Shown: piece after piece, positions 51,986 through 61,331 of the stretch | Layout: every line of letters begins with the position of its first letter | How positions within the stretch are numbered: the stretch's first letter is position 1 | From: Lysobacter sp. | GTDB lineage: Bacteria > Pseudomonadota > Gammaproteobacteria > Xanthomonadales > Xanthomonadaceae | Assembly (NCBI GenBank): GCA_008015835.1 | Contig: SSGH01000028.1 | Location: forward strand, 62,001 to 126,000 | Direction: 5' to 3' | Length of the DNA: 64,000 nt | Position numbers and translations under genes: made by a program | Notes under the pieces: generated by a model | The model's database searches: none | The model's input: only the letters and a program-made list of their open reading frames with translations | What the model was told of the DNA's origin: nothing

Positions 51986-53854
51986 GTGCAGCAGCTTCCG
52001 ATGCCTCCTCCCGAGCCGCCGTTCGAAGATTCGCGACGACTCACCGGCCCGAATCTGTACTTCGTCCATCCGGGCGCGGTGTTGGAGACGCTCGGCCCGA
52101 ATGCCCGCGATGCCGACGCCCATGCGGCCTGGGCCGAGCGCGTGCGCGCGATGTGCGCCGAGTTGGACTGGCCCGCACCGGAAATCGTCGTGCGTCGACA
52201 CGCCACCGGCGCTTCGCTGGCGTTCTCCGCGCCGATCGACCGCTTGTACGCCGCCACCGAAATCGACGAATGGGCGTGGTGCGCGGCGGTCGATACCGGC
52301 GAAGCCGACGGGCGTTTCCATGCGCCCGGGCATCCGGCGGTGTGGGATCCCGCCTCGGCCGCGCAGACCTTGCGACGTTTCGCTGATGCGGAAGCTAAAC
52401 CGGATGCCATCGCGCTGTTGCGCGCGGCGGATGCGCGCGGCCTGCCGACCTTGTTCGACGACGATGCGCTGAGCATCGGTCTTGGCGCTCGCGGTCGGAC
52501 CTGGCCGATCGATGCCTTGCCGTCGCCCGATGACGTGCCGTGGCCGTCGCTCGGCCGTATACCCACCGCGTTGGTCACCGGCTCGAACGGGAAGACCACC
52601 ACGGTGCGTTTGATCGCGGCGATGCTGCGCGCGCATGCGCTGCGCACCGCGCATTCCTGCACGGATGGGCTGTTCGTCGGCGGCGCGGGCGAAACGCTCG
52701 AACGTCTCGAAAGCGGCGACTATTCCGGCCCGGCCGGCGCGCGCCAAATTTTGCGGCGCGAAGACGTCGAAGCCGCGGTGCTAGAAACCGCGCGCGGCGG
52801 CATGCTGCGTCGCGGGCTCGCGTTGTGCGAAGCGGATGTCGCCGTGGTGACGAACGTCGCCGCCGATCATTTCGGCGAATACGGGATTCACACGGTCGAG
52901 CACGTCGCGGCGGTGAAATTGACCGTCGCCCGCGCGGTGGCCGAGCGCGGTTGGCTGGTGCTCAATGCCGACGATACGTTGTTGCGCGAGCGAGCGATGT
53001 GGACGGGATCGATCGACGACGCGCGTATCGCGTGGTTCCATCTCGACGCGCCGCGCGACGACGATACGCGAGCCGACGAACGCGAGGAGCTGCTGCGTCT
53101 CGCGTCCGAAGCGGGAACGCCGATGTGCGGCTTGCGCGACGGACGATTGTGGATTCGCGCTGCCGGTACGGCGACCGATACAGCGATCGATGCCGTCATC
53201 AATTTAGGCGATGTCGCCGCGATGCCGCTGTCGCTCGGCGGCCGTGCGCGCTACAACCTGAGCAATCTCGCGGGCGCTGCGCTCGCCGCGCATCTCATGG
53301 GCGTCCCGGCGCAAACGATACGCGCCACGCTGGCGCGCTTCGGCGCCGATCACCACGACAATCCGGGACGTTTGCAGCGTTGGCGTTTGGGCGGCGTCGA
53401 AGTTCTGCTCGATTACGCGCATAACCCGGACGGATTGAGCGGCTTGCTCGGGATCGCGCAAACGCTGCGCGGCGCGCATCGCATGGCCTTGCTGCTCGGT
53501 CAGGCCGGCAATCGCGAAGACGCCGATATCCGCGCATTGGCGGCGACCGCGATGGCGTTCCGGCCCGAGCGCGTGGTGCTGAAGGATATCGACGGTTATC
53601 TGCGCGGCCGCGCGCCGGGCGAGGTGGCCGCGATTCTGCGCGACGAGTTGCATCGTCATGGTTTGAGCGACGAGGCGATCACCGTGCGTTTGAACGAAGT
53701 CGATGCGGTGCGCGACGCGCTGGCCTGGGCGCGTACAGGCGATGCGTTGGTGTTGCCGGTGCACGGCTACGACGCGCGCGACGCGGTGGCGGCGCTGCTC
53801 GACCGCTTGCAGGCAGAACACTGGCATCCGGGCGACCCGCTGCCCGAGATTTGA
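51986..53854 (+). CDS. Mur-ligase-domain homologue of cyanophycin synthetase without ATP-grasp
   Basis: A 622-residue protein. The N-terminal 190 residues include TGPNLYFVHPGAVLETLGP, as in cyanophycin synthetase starts, but no ATP-grasp domain follows. The Mur-ligase half is intact: P-loop TGSNGKTTT near residue 199, VLETARGGMLRRGL, VVTNVAADHFGEYGI and LLDYAHNPDGLSGLLG. GTG at 51986 is used; an ATG at 52001 is the alternative. It begins 8 bases after cphA. It may add Arg, act as an accessory synthetase, or modify the product; this is inferred from domain content. Confidence 0.82.
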   Translation: MQQLPMPPPEPPFEDSRRLTGPNLYFVHPGAVLETLGPNARDADAHAAWAERVRAMCAELDWPAPEIVVRRHATGASLAFSAPIDRLYAATEIDEWAWCAAVDTGEADGRFHAPGHPAVWDPASAAQTLRRFADAEAKPDAIALLRAADARGLPTLFDDDALSIGLGARGRTWPIDALPSPDDVPWPSLGRIPTALVTGSNGKTTTVRLIAAMLRAHALRTAHSCTDGLFVGGAGETLERLESGDYSGPAGARQILRREDVEAAVLETARGGMLRRGLALCEADVAVVTNVAADHFGEYGIHTVEHVAAVKLTVARAVAERGWLVLNADDTLLRERAMWTGSIDDARIAWFHLDAPRDDDTRADEREELLRLASEAGTPMCGLRDGRLWIRAAGTATDTAIDAVINLGDVAAMPLSLGGRARYNLSNLAGAALAAHLMGVPAQTIRATLARFGADHHDNPGRLQRWRLGGVEVLLDYAHNPDGLSGLLGIAQTLRGAHRMALLLGQAGNREDADIRALAATAMAFRPERVVLKDIDGYLRGRAPGEVAAILRDELHRHGLSDEAITVRLNEVDAVRDALAWARTGDALVLPVHGYDARDAVAALLDRLQAEHWHPGDPLPEI

Positions 53855-53859
53855 TTGAT

Positions 53860-53980
53860 TGTGGGAGCGCCGGAAGGCGCGATCGGGCGCCGTCGATATC
53901 TGTTCGGAGCCATCGCTGTCGGTTCTCGGGGCTCGCGGTGAGGCCTCGCCATCGTCTTCGCGCCTTCCGGCGCTCCCACA
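53860..53980. repeat. Inverted repeat with 23-bp arms (TGTGGGAGCGCCGG type)
   Basis: The left arm at 53860-53882 and right arm at 53958-53980 are perfect reverse complements over 23 bases, 75 bases apart. Each arm itself contains a small palindrome (GCGCC-GGAA-GGCGC). They lie after the cyanophycin locus and before the convergent M28 peptidase gene. A half copy occurs at 34502-34525. The arms could act as a terminator or as termini of a small mobile repeat. Confidence 0.65.
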
Positions 53981-54008
53981 GGCGGCTCCGATCGCTTCGC
54001 ACGGGGAA

Positions 54009-54968
54009 TCACTCCGTTGCCTTCGTGTCCCAATCGCGCAATGCGGCTTCCAATGCGTCGATACCGCGCGCGACGATCGCCGGCTCCACCATGCTCATCG
54101 CGTCGCGATGGCTGTGGATGGTGGCCGTCAACTTCGGGACGAAGCTCACTTTCTCGCCGGCCATCGCGCGCAGCACACTGGGAATCTCGCCGCCGTCGGT
54201 CAGCATGTACGACACCGCCGGCCAATCGGCGTCGTAGAAGGCGAGGTGGTCGCTGGCCGGATGACGTTTCTCGGCACGAAAACCGAAACCCTGCGCGGCT
54301 GCGGCCACGCGACTACTGTCCACCAGCGGATGCGCCGGCTCGGGCGTCATCATCCACAGCGTGTCGCCCCAGGCCAGCACGTCGAGATTGACGTAGAGCG
54401 CCGGTCGCTCGCGGCCTTCGGCGATATAGGCCTTGGCGCCGAACAGGCCCGGCTCTTCCATGTCCCACAGCGCCAGGGCGACGCGATGGCGACGCAGCGG
54501 CGTCGCGCGGAAGCGCTCGGCCAATGCGATCGCGATCGCCACGCCGCTGGCGTTGTCGGCGGCGCCGCGCCCGCGTCGCGTGCGGTCGGTATGCGCGCCG
54601 ATCAGCAAGAGCGGCGCATTGGTGGAGCCGCTCGCGCGCACGAGCAGGTTCTCGCCTTTGCCGAAGCGGGTTTTGAACGGCATCGCCTCGACCGCGAATC
54701 CGGACGCGCTCAAGCGTGCGCGCAGATACGCGCGGCGACCGTCGTTGTCCTCGGCGTCGGCCATGGCGCGAATGTCGCGGTACCACGCCGTTTCGATGTA
54801 TTCCTCAGCGTTCGGCGCGACTCGTTCGGATACGGGACTCGCCGCCCCCGGCGTCTCCGTTTCCGCTCGCGCCCCGAGCCCGTCGCCATTGCCGCAAAAC
54901 GCTGTCCGGATCGGCGCGAGGCCGAGCGCGACGACGAGCACGAGCGTTCGTAAGCCGCGCGGAGGCAT
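54009..54968 (-). CDS. Exported M28-family metallopeptidase (aminopeptidase-like)
   Basis: A 319-residue protein with a signal peptide (MPPRGLRTLVLVVALGLAPI-RTAFCG). The M28 zinc motifs are visible: LLIGAHTDR, GAADNASGVAIAIALAE (Asp), LWDMEEPGLFGAKAY (Glu pair) and the last ligand His in DHLAFYDADWPAVS. NLDVLAWGDTLWM is also typical. Such enzymes remove N-terminal amino acids outside the cytoplasm. The start at 54968 fits the signal; longer in-frame options overlap the regulator promoter. It converges on the cyanophycin locus repeat and is divergent from the response regulator. Confidence 0.85.
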   Translation of the reverse strand: MPPRGLRTLVLVVALGLAPIRTAFCGNGDGLGARAETETPGAASPVSERVAPNAEEYIETAWYRDIRAMADAEDNDGRRAYLRARLSASGFAVEAMPFKTRFGKGENLLVRASGSTNAPLLLIGAHTDRTRRGRGAADNASGVAIAIALAERFRATPLRRHRVALALWDMEEPGLFGAKAYIAEGRERPALYVNLDVLAWGDTLWMMTPEPAHPLVDSSRVAAAAQGFGFRAEKRHPASDHLAFYDADWPAVSYMLTDGGEIPSVLRAMAGEKVSFVPKLTATIHSHRDAMSMVEPAIVARGIDALEAALRDWDTKATE

Positions 54969-55104
54969 GAAACCGACGAGTCCCTCGAAACGGAAAGAGC
55001 AGGGGGCGATTGTGCCAGCCTGTGGCCCGCCGCGAGCGCGAAGGCAGGGAACTTCGGGGCCGCCTGCGCGGGACGACAGCGATCTCCGCGGCCGTTCGGA
55101 CGGG

Positions 55105-55120
55105 GTAGGATTTTTCCTAC
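55105..55120. promoter_or_regulatory. Small palindrome upstream of the GacA-type regulator
   Basis: GTAGGA-TTTT-TCCTAC is a perfect 6-bp palindrome around TTTT. It lies 145 bases before the regulator ATG in a 296-base divergent region. It could be an operator or a short hairpin. Only the symmetry is observed. Confidence 0.4.
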
Positions 55121-55264
55121 ACGGGGTTGCGGCGTTCGCCGCTGGCGACCGAGCTCGGCCGGTCTTACCCTGTCCACACGGTTCGGATGCCCTGCGCGAC
55201 GGATCGCCCGCCTCGACGCCGCCACGGCATCGGTGCACCGCACACAGGACTGAGGGGATAGGAC

Positions 55265-55912
55265 ATGACCATTCGCGTTTTCTTGCTCGACGACCACGCG
55301 CTGGTGCGCACCGGCATGCGGCTGATGCTGTCGGCCGAGACCGATATCGAGGTGGTCGGCGAGGCCGACAGCGGCGAGACCGCGCTGCCGATGATCCGCA
55401 AGCTCAAGCCCGACGTGGTGCTTTGCGACCTGCACCTGCCCGGGATCAGCGGGTTGGAAGTTACCGAACGCTTGGTGAAAAGCGATGTCGGCTGCAAGGT
55501 CGTAGTGGTCTCCGTGCTGGAGGACGGCCCGATGCCGAAGCGGCTGATCGAGGCCGGCGCGTCCGGTTACGTCGGCAAGGGCGGCGACGCCGTCGAGTTG
55601 CTGCGCGCCGTGCGCGACGTCTCGCGCGGTAAACGCTACCTCGCCAGCGACATCGCGCAGCATTTGGCGCTGTCGGGCATCGGGGGCGATAGCTCGCCGT
55701 TCGACGGGCTTTCGCCGCGCGAATTGGAAGTTGCGATGCTGATGGTGCAGGGGCTCCGGCAGGAACAGATCGCGAAGCGGTTGAGCCTCAGCGCCAAGAC
55801 CGTCAGCACCCATAAGTCGCGGTTGTTCGAGAAACTCGGGATCGAAGACGTGGTCGCGCTGGCGCGATTGTCCTCGCAGTACGGTTTAAGCGACCCGGCG
55901 CGCGCGCTATGA
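55265..55912 (+). CDS. gacA: GacA/UvrY-type response regulator (NarL/FixJ family)
   Basis: A 215-residue regulator. Receiver domain 1-120: Asp9-Asp10 (FLLDDHALVRTGM), phosphorylation site Asp55 (VVLCDLHLPGISGLEV), and Lys104 (GYVGKGG). The LuxR-type helix-turn-helix spans about 145-205 (LSPRELEVAMLMVQGLRQEQ, LSLSAKTVSTHKSRLFEKLG). The match to GacA/UvrY around VVVVSVLEDGPMPKRLIEAG and RYLASDIAQHLAL is good. A partner sensor kinase is not in the window. GAGGGGATAGGAC precedes the ATG. Confidence 0.87.
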   Translation: MTIRVFLLDDHALVRTGMRLMLSAETDIEVVGEADSGETALPMIRKLKPDVVLCDLHLPGISGLEVTERLVKSDVGCKVVVVSVLEDGPMPKRLIEAGASGYVGKGGDAVELLRAVRDVSRGKRYLASDIAQHLALSGIGGDSSPFDGLSPRELEVAMLMVQGLRQEQIAKRLSLSAKTVSTHKSRLFEKLGIEDVVALARLSSQYGLSDPARAL

Positions 55913-56045
55913 GGCGTCGAAACCGGCGAGCGCCATCGGGCAGCGAACTGCCTGCGTATTTCCGGATCGAAACGAGCGCGGCGCGTAAGGCGCAGGATTA
56001 AATCGCTTCTTCAGCGCGCTTTCCCCGAAACCGGGAGCTAATAAG

Positions 56046-56088
56046 CGAAACCCCGCGCATGCGTCCGGCGACGCAGGGCGGGGGTTCG
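56046..56088 (-). terminator. Hairpin downstream of rne
   Basis: CGAAACCCCGC (56046-56056) pairs with GCGGGGGTTCG (56078-56088) with one mismatch, and an inner TGCGTC/GACGCA stem supports it. It lies 80 bases past the rne stop. On the minus strand the sequence continues with CTTATTAG, a weak U-tract, so terminator activity is plausible but not strong. Confidence 0.5.
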
Positions 56089-56167
56089 AGACGAACGCGC
56101 CGACGATACCGTTCGGGGGCGCGTTCCGAATGGCCGAATAAAGGCCGCCGAGTGTCGGCGATGCCGA

Positions 56168-59100
56168 TCAGCCCTTCGCGTCCTCGCTCGACGGTTCGTC
56201 GAACAACTGTCGACCGATGCCGTACTGCGGCGCCGCGATCTGACTCGCGAACTCGTCGTCGAGCGTAGGCGTCGCGATCTCGATGTCGGGCAACGCGTCC
56301 GCACGCGACGCCGTCGTTTCGACGACCGGTGCGCTCTCGACCACCGGCTCCGCTGCCGCAGGCTCGGCCGCGTAGGATCGCGCGACGGTCGTGTCGGCGG
56401 GCATCGCTTCGACGAGGGTCGTTTCGGCGGGGGTCGTTTCAACCGATGGCGCAGCGGCGACTTCGATCTGCGGCATCGCCTCCGGCGCGCTGTCGGCGAC
56501 GGCGACGGTCGTATCGGCGGCCTGCGGTTCGTCGGCTTGCGTTTCCACAACGTGTGTGTCGACAGCGTGCGTTTCGACAGCCTGCGGTTCGACACGATTG
56601 TTCGTTTCGACAGCGGCCGTTTCGATGCTCGCCGGTTGCGCGGGCGTGGTCTCAGCCGCCGGCTTCGGTGCCGATGCGGCGAACGCCGAAGCGGCCTGCT
56701 GCGCGAGCGCGTTCGCGGCGATGGTCGCCGAAATCGACGCCGCCAACGAGGTCGGCTGCGGGATCTGCGGCATCGTCCGCAAAGGCATCGGCGGCGCGAC
56801 GGGGGGCGCGACCGGCGCAGCGGCGCGCGGCGACGCGTCGGCGTTGATATCGCTCATCGGTGCGCGATCGTCGGCCATCGTCGTCGCAGCGACGATCTGC
56901 GACGACTCTGCGCTGCGCGCGTCCGCTTGCGCGTTGTCGATCGCGACCGGAACCGTGGTGTCGACATCGCGCACGCGCGTTTCGACCGTTGTCGCTTCGC
57001 TCGCAGCTTGCGCGACCGGCGCGACGGGCGTCGCGCTCGGCGGCGGCAAATCGTCGAAATCGAACTCGGGCTGCTGACGGTCGAGCGGCGCGGTGTCGTC
57101 CAGCGCCGGAATCAGATCGCCATCGACGCCGGCGTCCTCGCCCACGGCCGCCACTTCGCCGTTGCCGCGGCGACGACGACGGCCACCGCGACGGCCGCGA
57201 CGACGACGTCCGCCGCCTTCGCCGGCCGAAGCATCGCCGTTCGCGGCATCGGCCGCATCGTCGCCGTCTTCGTCATCGTCGTTCGTATCCGCTTCAGCGC
57301 CGCTGGGCGCGGTCGCGGGCACCGCGAACGCCGGTGCGGCGTTCGATGCCGCGGGCGATTGCGTCGCCGCCGCGACGGTCGCAGCGACAGCGCCGACCGC
57401 CGCGAGATCCGCACTCGCCGCGACGGGCGCGGCGGCGGTGGCGGAAGGCGGCGCTTCGGCGTTCGGCGTCGCGACGACGGCCGGCTTCGGCGGGTCCTCG
57501 GGTAGAGCGAACTGCGCGCGGCCTTGCGGCGCCTGCTGCGGACGCGCGCCGGCCTGTTGCGGCTGCGCGGGTTTCTGCGGCGACGGTTGGCCGGGTTGTT
57601 GTGGACCTTGCTTCTGCCCGGACGCTTGCTGAGGCTGCTTCTGACCTTGCTTCTGCGGCTGCGGTTGGCCGGCGTTCTGCGGCTTCTGCGACTGCGCGTC
57701 GCGCGGATCGTTGCGGCGCTGTTGCCGGTCTTGTTGACGCTCCTGCTGCCGCTCTTGCGGCGCGCGGTCTTGTTGACGGTCCTGTTGACGCTGCGCATCG
57801 CGCTGCGCGTTCTGGCCCTGCTTCTGAGGGCCGCGCTGATCGTTGCGCTGCGAGCCGTCGCGGCGTTGGTTCGGGTGTCGATCGTTGCGGTCGTTGCGAT
57901 CTTGGCGATCGCGCTGCCCTTGGCCCTGCTGTTGCGGCCGCGATTGCGGATTCGTCGCGGCGGGCGTCGGAGCGGGCTCGTCGCCGCCGAAGATGCCCTT
58001 CAACCAGCCCATGAAACCGCGCGGTTTGCTCGGCGGCGTGGGCTGCGCGAAGGTCGGCGCGGACTGCGTGCGCGGCGCGGCTTGCTGCTGCGCGGGTTGC
58101 GCCGCAGGCTGCGCGGCGGCTTGCGGCGCTTTCTCCTCGCGATCCTCGCGCATCGGCGCGGGACGTGCGGGTTTGACGTTGGTCACCGCGGGCGCGGCCG
58201 GCACGTTCAGATTCGCCTTGGTCAGCGCGATCGTCGCCAGCTTGCGCGGCGTGCCGCGCTGGTAGCTGGGCTTGGCGGTTTCCTCGCCCAACTCGTTCTC
58301 GCGAATGCGCGTGACTTCGTAGTGCGGCGTATGCAGCGATTCGTCGGCGACGATCACGATCGGCGCGTCGTGGCGCTTCTCGATCTCGCTCAGCGCGCGG
58401 CGCTTTTCGTTGAGCAGGTAGTTGGCGATCTCCACCGGCGCCTGCACCAGGACTTGCCCGGTGTTGTCCTTCATCGCGTGCTCTTCGGCGAGGCGGATGA
58501 TCGACAGCGACAACGATTCGATGCTGCGCATGCGGCCGTGGCCATCGCAGCGCGGGCACACCAATTGGCTGGACTCGCCCAGGCTGGGGCGCAGACGCTG
58601 GCGCGACATTTCCATCAGGCCGAATTTCGAGATGCGGCCGAGCTGCACGCGCGCGCGGTCGTGCTTGAGCGCCTGCGCGAGGCGGTTCTCGACTTCGCGC
58701 TGGTGCTTGTTCGAGGTCATGTCGATGAAGTCGATCACCACCAAACCGCCCAAGTCGCGCAGGCGCATTTGCCGCGCCACTTCGTCGGCGGCTTCGAGAT
58801 TGGTGTTGAACGCGGTTTCTTCGATGTCGCCGCCCTTGGTGGCGCGCGAGGAGTTCACGTCGACCGCGGTCAACGCTTCGGTCTGATCGATCACCAGCGA
58901 GCCGCCCGAGGGCAGGCGCACCGAGCGCTCGTAAGCGCCTTCGATCTGCGATTCGATCTGGAAGCGGTTGAACAGCGGGATATCGTCGGCGTAATGCTTG
59001 AGCTTACGCAGGTTCTGCGGCATCACTTGCTCGACGAACTCCTTGGCCTCGGCGTACATCTCCGGCGTATCGACCAGGATTTCGCCGACGTCGGCGCGCA

Positions 59101-59761
59101 TGTAGTCGCGCAGCGCGCGGATGATCAGGCGCGATTCTTGATAGATGAGAAACGGCGAGGGTTTCTTCAGCGCGGCTTCGGCGATCGCCTTCCACACGCT
59201 GAGCAGATAGTCCAGATCCCATTGCAGTTCTTCGGCATCGCGGCCGACGCCGGCGGTGCGGATGATCACGCCCATTTCGTCGGGGATCGCCAGCACGTCC
59301 ATCGCCGCTTTCAGCGCGGCGCGATCGTCGCCTTCGATGCGGCGCGACACGCCGCCGGCGGTGGGCGAATTCGGCATCAACACCATGTAACGGCCGGCCA
59401 GCGAGATGAACGTGGTCAGGGCCGCGCCTTTGTTGCCGCGTTCTTCTTTTTCGACCTGGACGACGACTTCCTGGCCTTCGCGCAGCAATTCCTTGATGCC
59501 GGCGCGGTGGTGATCCACGCCCGCTTGGAAGTAATCGCGCGAGATTTCCTTCAGCGGCAGAAAGCCGTGACGTTCGGCGCCGTATTCGACGAAGGCCGCT
59601 TCCAGCGACGGTTCGAGGCGCGTGATGCGGCCCTTGTAGATGTTCGACTTGCGTTGTTCCTTCGACGGACGCTCGATATCGATGTCGTAAAGGGTTTGGC
59701 CGTCGACGATGGCGACGCGCAGTTCTTCGGCCTGCGTCGCGTTGATCAGCATGCGTTTCAT
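56168..59761 (-). CDS. rne: Ribonuclease E
   Basis: A 1197-residue endoribonuclease and degradosome scaffold. The N-terminal catalytic half is well conserved: [21 protein letters not shown]1-like domain with [20 protein letters not shown], 5' sensor near GGVSRRIEG, DNase-I-like VDVNSSRAT and VVIDFIDM with metal Asp, and Zn-link CPRC (Cys402, Cys405). [12 protein letters not shown] near residue 585 resembles the amphipathic membrane anchor of E. coli RNase E. The C-terminal half is a Gln/Arg/Pro/Ala-rich disordered scaffold with an [15 protein letters not shown] segment and imperfect V-E-T repeats. GAGGAACG precedes the ATG. Divergent from rluC as in E. coli. Confidence 0.95.
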   Translation of the reverse strand: MKRMLINATQAEELRVAIVDGQTLYDIDIERPSKEQRKSNIYKGRITRLEPSLEAAFVEYGAERHGFLPLKEISRDYFQAGVDHHRAGIKELLREGQEVVVQVEKEERGNKGAALTTFISLAGRYMVLMPNSPTAGGVSRRIEGDDRAALKAAMDVLAIPDEMGVIIRTAGVGRDAEELQWDLDYLLSVWKAIAEAALKKPSPFLIYQESRLIIRALRDYMRADVGEILVDTPEMYAEAKEFVEQVMPQNLRKLKHYADDIPLFNRFQIESQIEGAYERSVRLPSGGSLVIDQTEALTAVDVNSSRATKGGDIEETAFNTNLEAADEVARQMRLRDLGGLVVIDFIDMTSNKHQREVENRLAQALKHDRARVQLGRISKFGLMEMSRQRLRPSLGESSQLVCPRCDGHGRMRSIESLSLSIIRLAEEHAMKDNTGQVLVQAPVEIANYLLNEKRRALSEIEKRHDAPIVIVADESLHTPHYEVTRIRENELGEETAKPSYQRGTPRKLATIALTKANLNVPAAPAVTNVKPARPAPMREDREEKAPQAAAQPAAQPAQQQAAPRTQSAPTFAQPTPPSKPRGFMGWLKGIFGGDEPAPTPAATNPQSRPQQQGQGQRDRQDRNDRNDRHPNQRRDGSQRNDQRGPQKQGQNAQRDAQRQQDRQQDRAPQERQQERQQDRQQRRNDPRDAQSQKPQNAGQPQPQKQGQKQPQQASGQKQGPQQPGQPSPQKPAQPQQAGARPQQAPQGRAQFALPEDPPKPAVVATPNAEAPPSATAAAPVAASADLAAVGAVAATVAAATQSPAASNAAPAFAVPATAPSGAEADTNDDDEDGDDAADAANGDASAGEGGGRRRRGRRGGRRRRRGNGEVAAVGEDAGVDGDLIPALDDTAPLDRQQPEFDFDDLPPPSATPVAPVAQAASEATTVETRVRDVDTTVPVAIDNAQADARSAESSQIVAATTMADDRAPMSDINADASPRAAAPVAPPVAPPMPLRTMPQIPQPTSLAASISATIAANALAQQAASAFAASAPKPAAETTPAQPASIETAAVETNNRVEPQAVETHAVDTHVVETQADEPQAADTTVAVADSAPEAMPQIEVAAAPSVETTPAETTLVEAMPADTTVARSYAAEPAAAEPVVESAPVVETTASRADALPDIEIATPTLDDEFASQIAAPQYGIGRQLFDEPSSEDAKG

Positions 59762-60274
59762 GGTGTGACGTTCCTCGCGCGCTTTTCTCCGCGAAGCGCC
59801 GTAACGCATCGCGGGCACGCGGAACGCCTGATGGGACGTTACGCCTGGATAGTGCCTTGCTGCCGGCCGCGCTCATCCGGAGGAAAGCGCGAAGCGGCGG
59901 ATCGGGGTCTTCCAGCGCTACGACATCACGGCGGGCCGCGGGAGCGCTTGTTCTTTCGATTGTTCGGTGACTTCGGCCGGCGTTCGCATCGCTGCGCCGC
60001 GAGGCGCGAGCGCGGGCGACCGCGCGGGACATGTTCAGCGCCGACGTCTGACTCGTCGGGCGATGTCCGGATTCGTCGACAAGCGGCTAACATGGCCGCC
60101 CCGAGGGCGGTGGTCGCGCACTGTTATCGAATATCGCGAGGGGAGGCGGGCTTTCGGCCCTGGTGCGGCCGCAAACGAATTCAGCGATCTTTCGCATGAA
60201 CCGTCCGCGGCGACAACTCCCTGCGAAATCAAATCCTTATCTCGCCCGGCGAGTGTAACAGATCAACACCGACC
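59762..60274. other. Divergent rne-rluC intergenic region, 513 bases
   Basis: It separates rne (minus) and rluC (plus). No convincing gene: open frames here are Arg-rich and lack ribosome sites. The length is compatible with a long rne 5' leader, which in E. coli mediates autoregulation by RNase E. I could not identify the hairpins of that leader here. An inverted CGCCCGGCGAG-like block lies near 60240, just before rluC. Confidence 0.5.
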
Positions 60275-61276
60275 ATGTCCGATTCGCACAGTCCTTCTCG
60301 CTCCGCCCCGGTTTCGACGCAAGCCGTTTCCGGCCAAGTCCGTCTCGTTCGTGTGCCGGAGGATCGCGCCGGACAGCGGCTCGACAATTTTCTGTTGGGC
60401 CAGCTCAAAGGCGCGCCTAAGTCGCTGATTTACAAGATCGTGCGCAGCGGGCAGGTGCGGGTGAACGGCGGCCGCGCCAAGGCCGAGACCCGCCTGGAAG
60501 GCGGCGACGAGGTTCGGATTCCGCCGGTGCGACTCGCCGAGCCGGGCGAGAAAGCCGCGCCGCCGAGAGGCCTGCTGGACGCGATGGCGGCGAGCATCGT
60601 CTTCGAGGATGCGCGTCTGCTGGCGATCAACAAACCGTCCGGCCTGGCCAGCCACGGCGGCAGCGGCATCAGTTTCGGCGCGATCGAGACCCTCCGCGCG
60701 CTGCGCCCGCGGGAGACGTTGGAGCTCGTCCATCGCCTGGACCGCGACACCTCCGGCCTGCTGATCGTCGCCAAAAAGCGCTCGGCGCTGAGCGAACTGC
60801 AGGCGCTGATGCGCGAGAACGACGCCGACGAGGGCCGCGGCATCGAGAAGCGCTATCTGACGCTGCTGACCGGCCGGATGCCCGACGGCACGATGACGGT
60901 CGATGCGCCGCTGCACATCGGCCTGCGCCAGGGCGGCGAGCGTCACGTGCAAGTGAACGCCCACGGCAAAGCGTCGCTGAGCCATTTCAAAGCGTTGGAG
61001 CGCCGCGGCGGGCATTCGTATTGCGAAGTGCGGATCGAAACCGGCCGCACCCATCAGATCCGCGTCCACGCGCAGCACATCGGCCATCCGGTGGCCGGCG
61101 ACGACAAATACGGCGACCCCGCGGTCAACAAGCGCCTGCGCGAACACATCGGGTTGAAGCGATTGTTTCTGCACGCTGCGTCGCTGGATTTCGCGCTCGA
61201 CGGCGGCCGCGTGCCGTACGCCCTGCACGCGCCGCTGGCGCCGGAGTTATTTAATGCCTTGGGTCGGCTAAGCTAG
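60275..61276 (+). CDS. rluC: Ribosomal large subunit pseudouridine synthase C
   Basis: A 333-residue RluA-family enzyme modifying 23S rRNA at positions 955, 2504 and 2580 (E. coli numbering). The N-terminal S4 RNA-binding domain (RLDNFLLGQLKG, SLIYKIVRSGQVRVNGGRAK) is followed by the catalytic domain: LVHRLDRDTSG with Asp156, EKRYLTLLTG, and ETGRTHQIRVHAQHIGHPVAGDD. RluC rather than RluD is chosen by the divergent rne gene. A 30-residue N-terminal extension is present. The stop is at 61274-61276, 55 bases before the AT-rich island. Confidence 0.92.
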   Translation: MSDSHSPSRSAPVSTQAVSGQVRLVRVPEDRAGQRLDNFLLGQLKGAPKSLIYKIVRSGQVRVNGGRAKAETRLEGGDEVRIPPVRLAEPGEKAAPPRGLLDAMAASIVFEDARLLAINKPSGLASHGGSGISFGAIETLRALRPRETLELVHRLDRDTSGLLIVAKKRSALSELQALMRENDADEGRGIEKRYLTLLTGRMPDGTMTVDAPLHIGLRQGGERHVQVNAHGKASLSHFKALERRGGHSYCEVRIETGRTHQIRVHAQHIGHPVAGDDKYGDPAVNKRLREHIGLKRLFLHAASLDFALDGGRVPYALHAPLAPELFNALGRLS

Positions 61277-61331
61277 GGTTAGGAAGCGTTACTTTTTTGG
61301 ATCACACACTCCTAGATGGAACTTAAAAAAT

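Noticed and set aside
56520-56640. Short tandem-like repeats considered as a possible CRISPR or VNTR.
   Set aside because: They are imperfect coding repeats in the RNase E tail, without the regular spacer lengths of a CRISPR. No CRISPR array is seen anywhere in the window.
57524-60199. A plus-strand open frame of 891 codons over rne.
   Set aside because: Antisense to the conserved catalytic half and low-complexity tail of RNase E; the sequence is a Leu/Arg/Phe-rich shadow.
59762-60274. A coding gene in the rne-rluC gap.
   Set aside because: Open frames here are arginine-rich, start without ribosome sites and show no domains.
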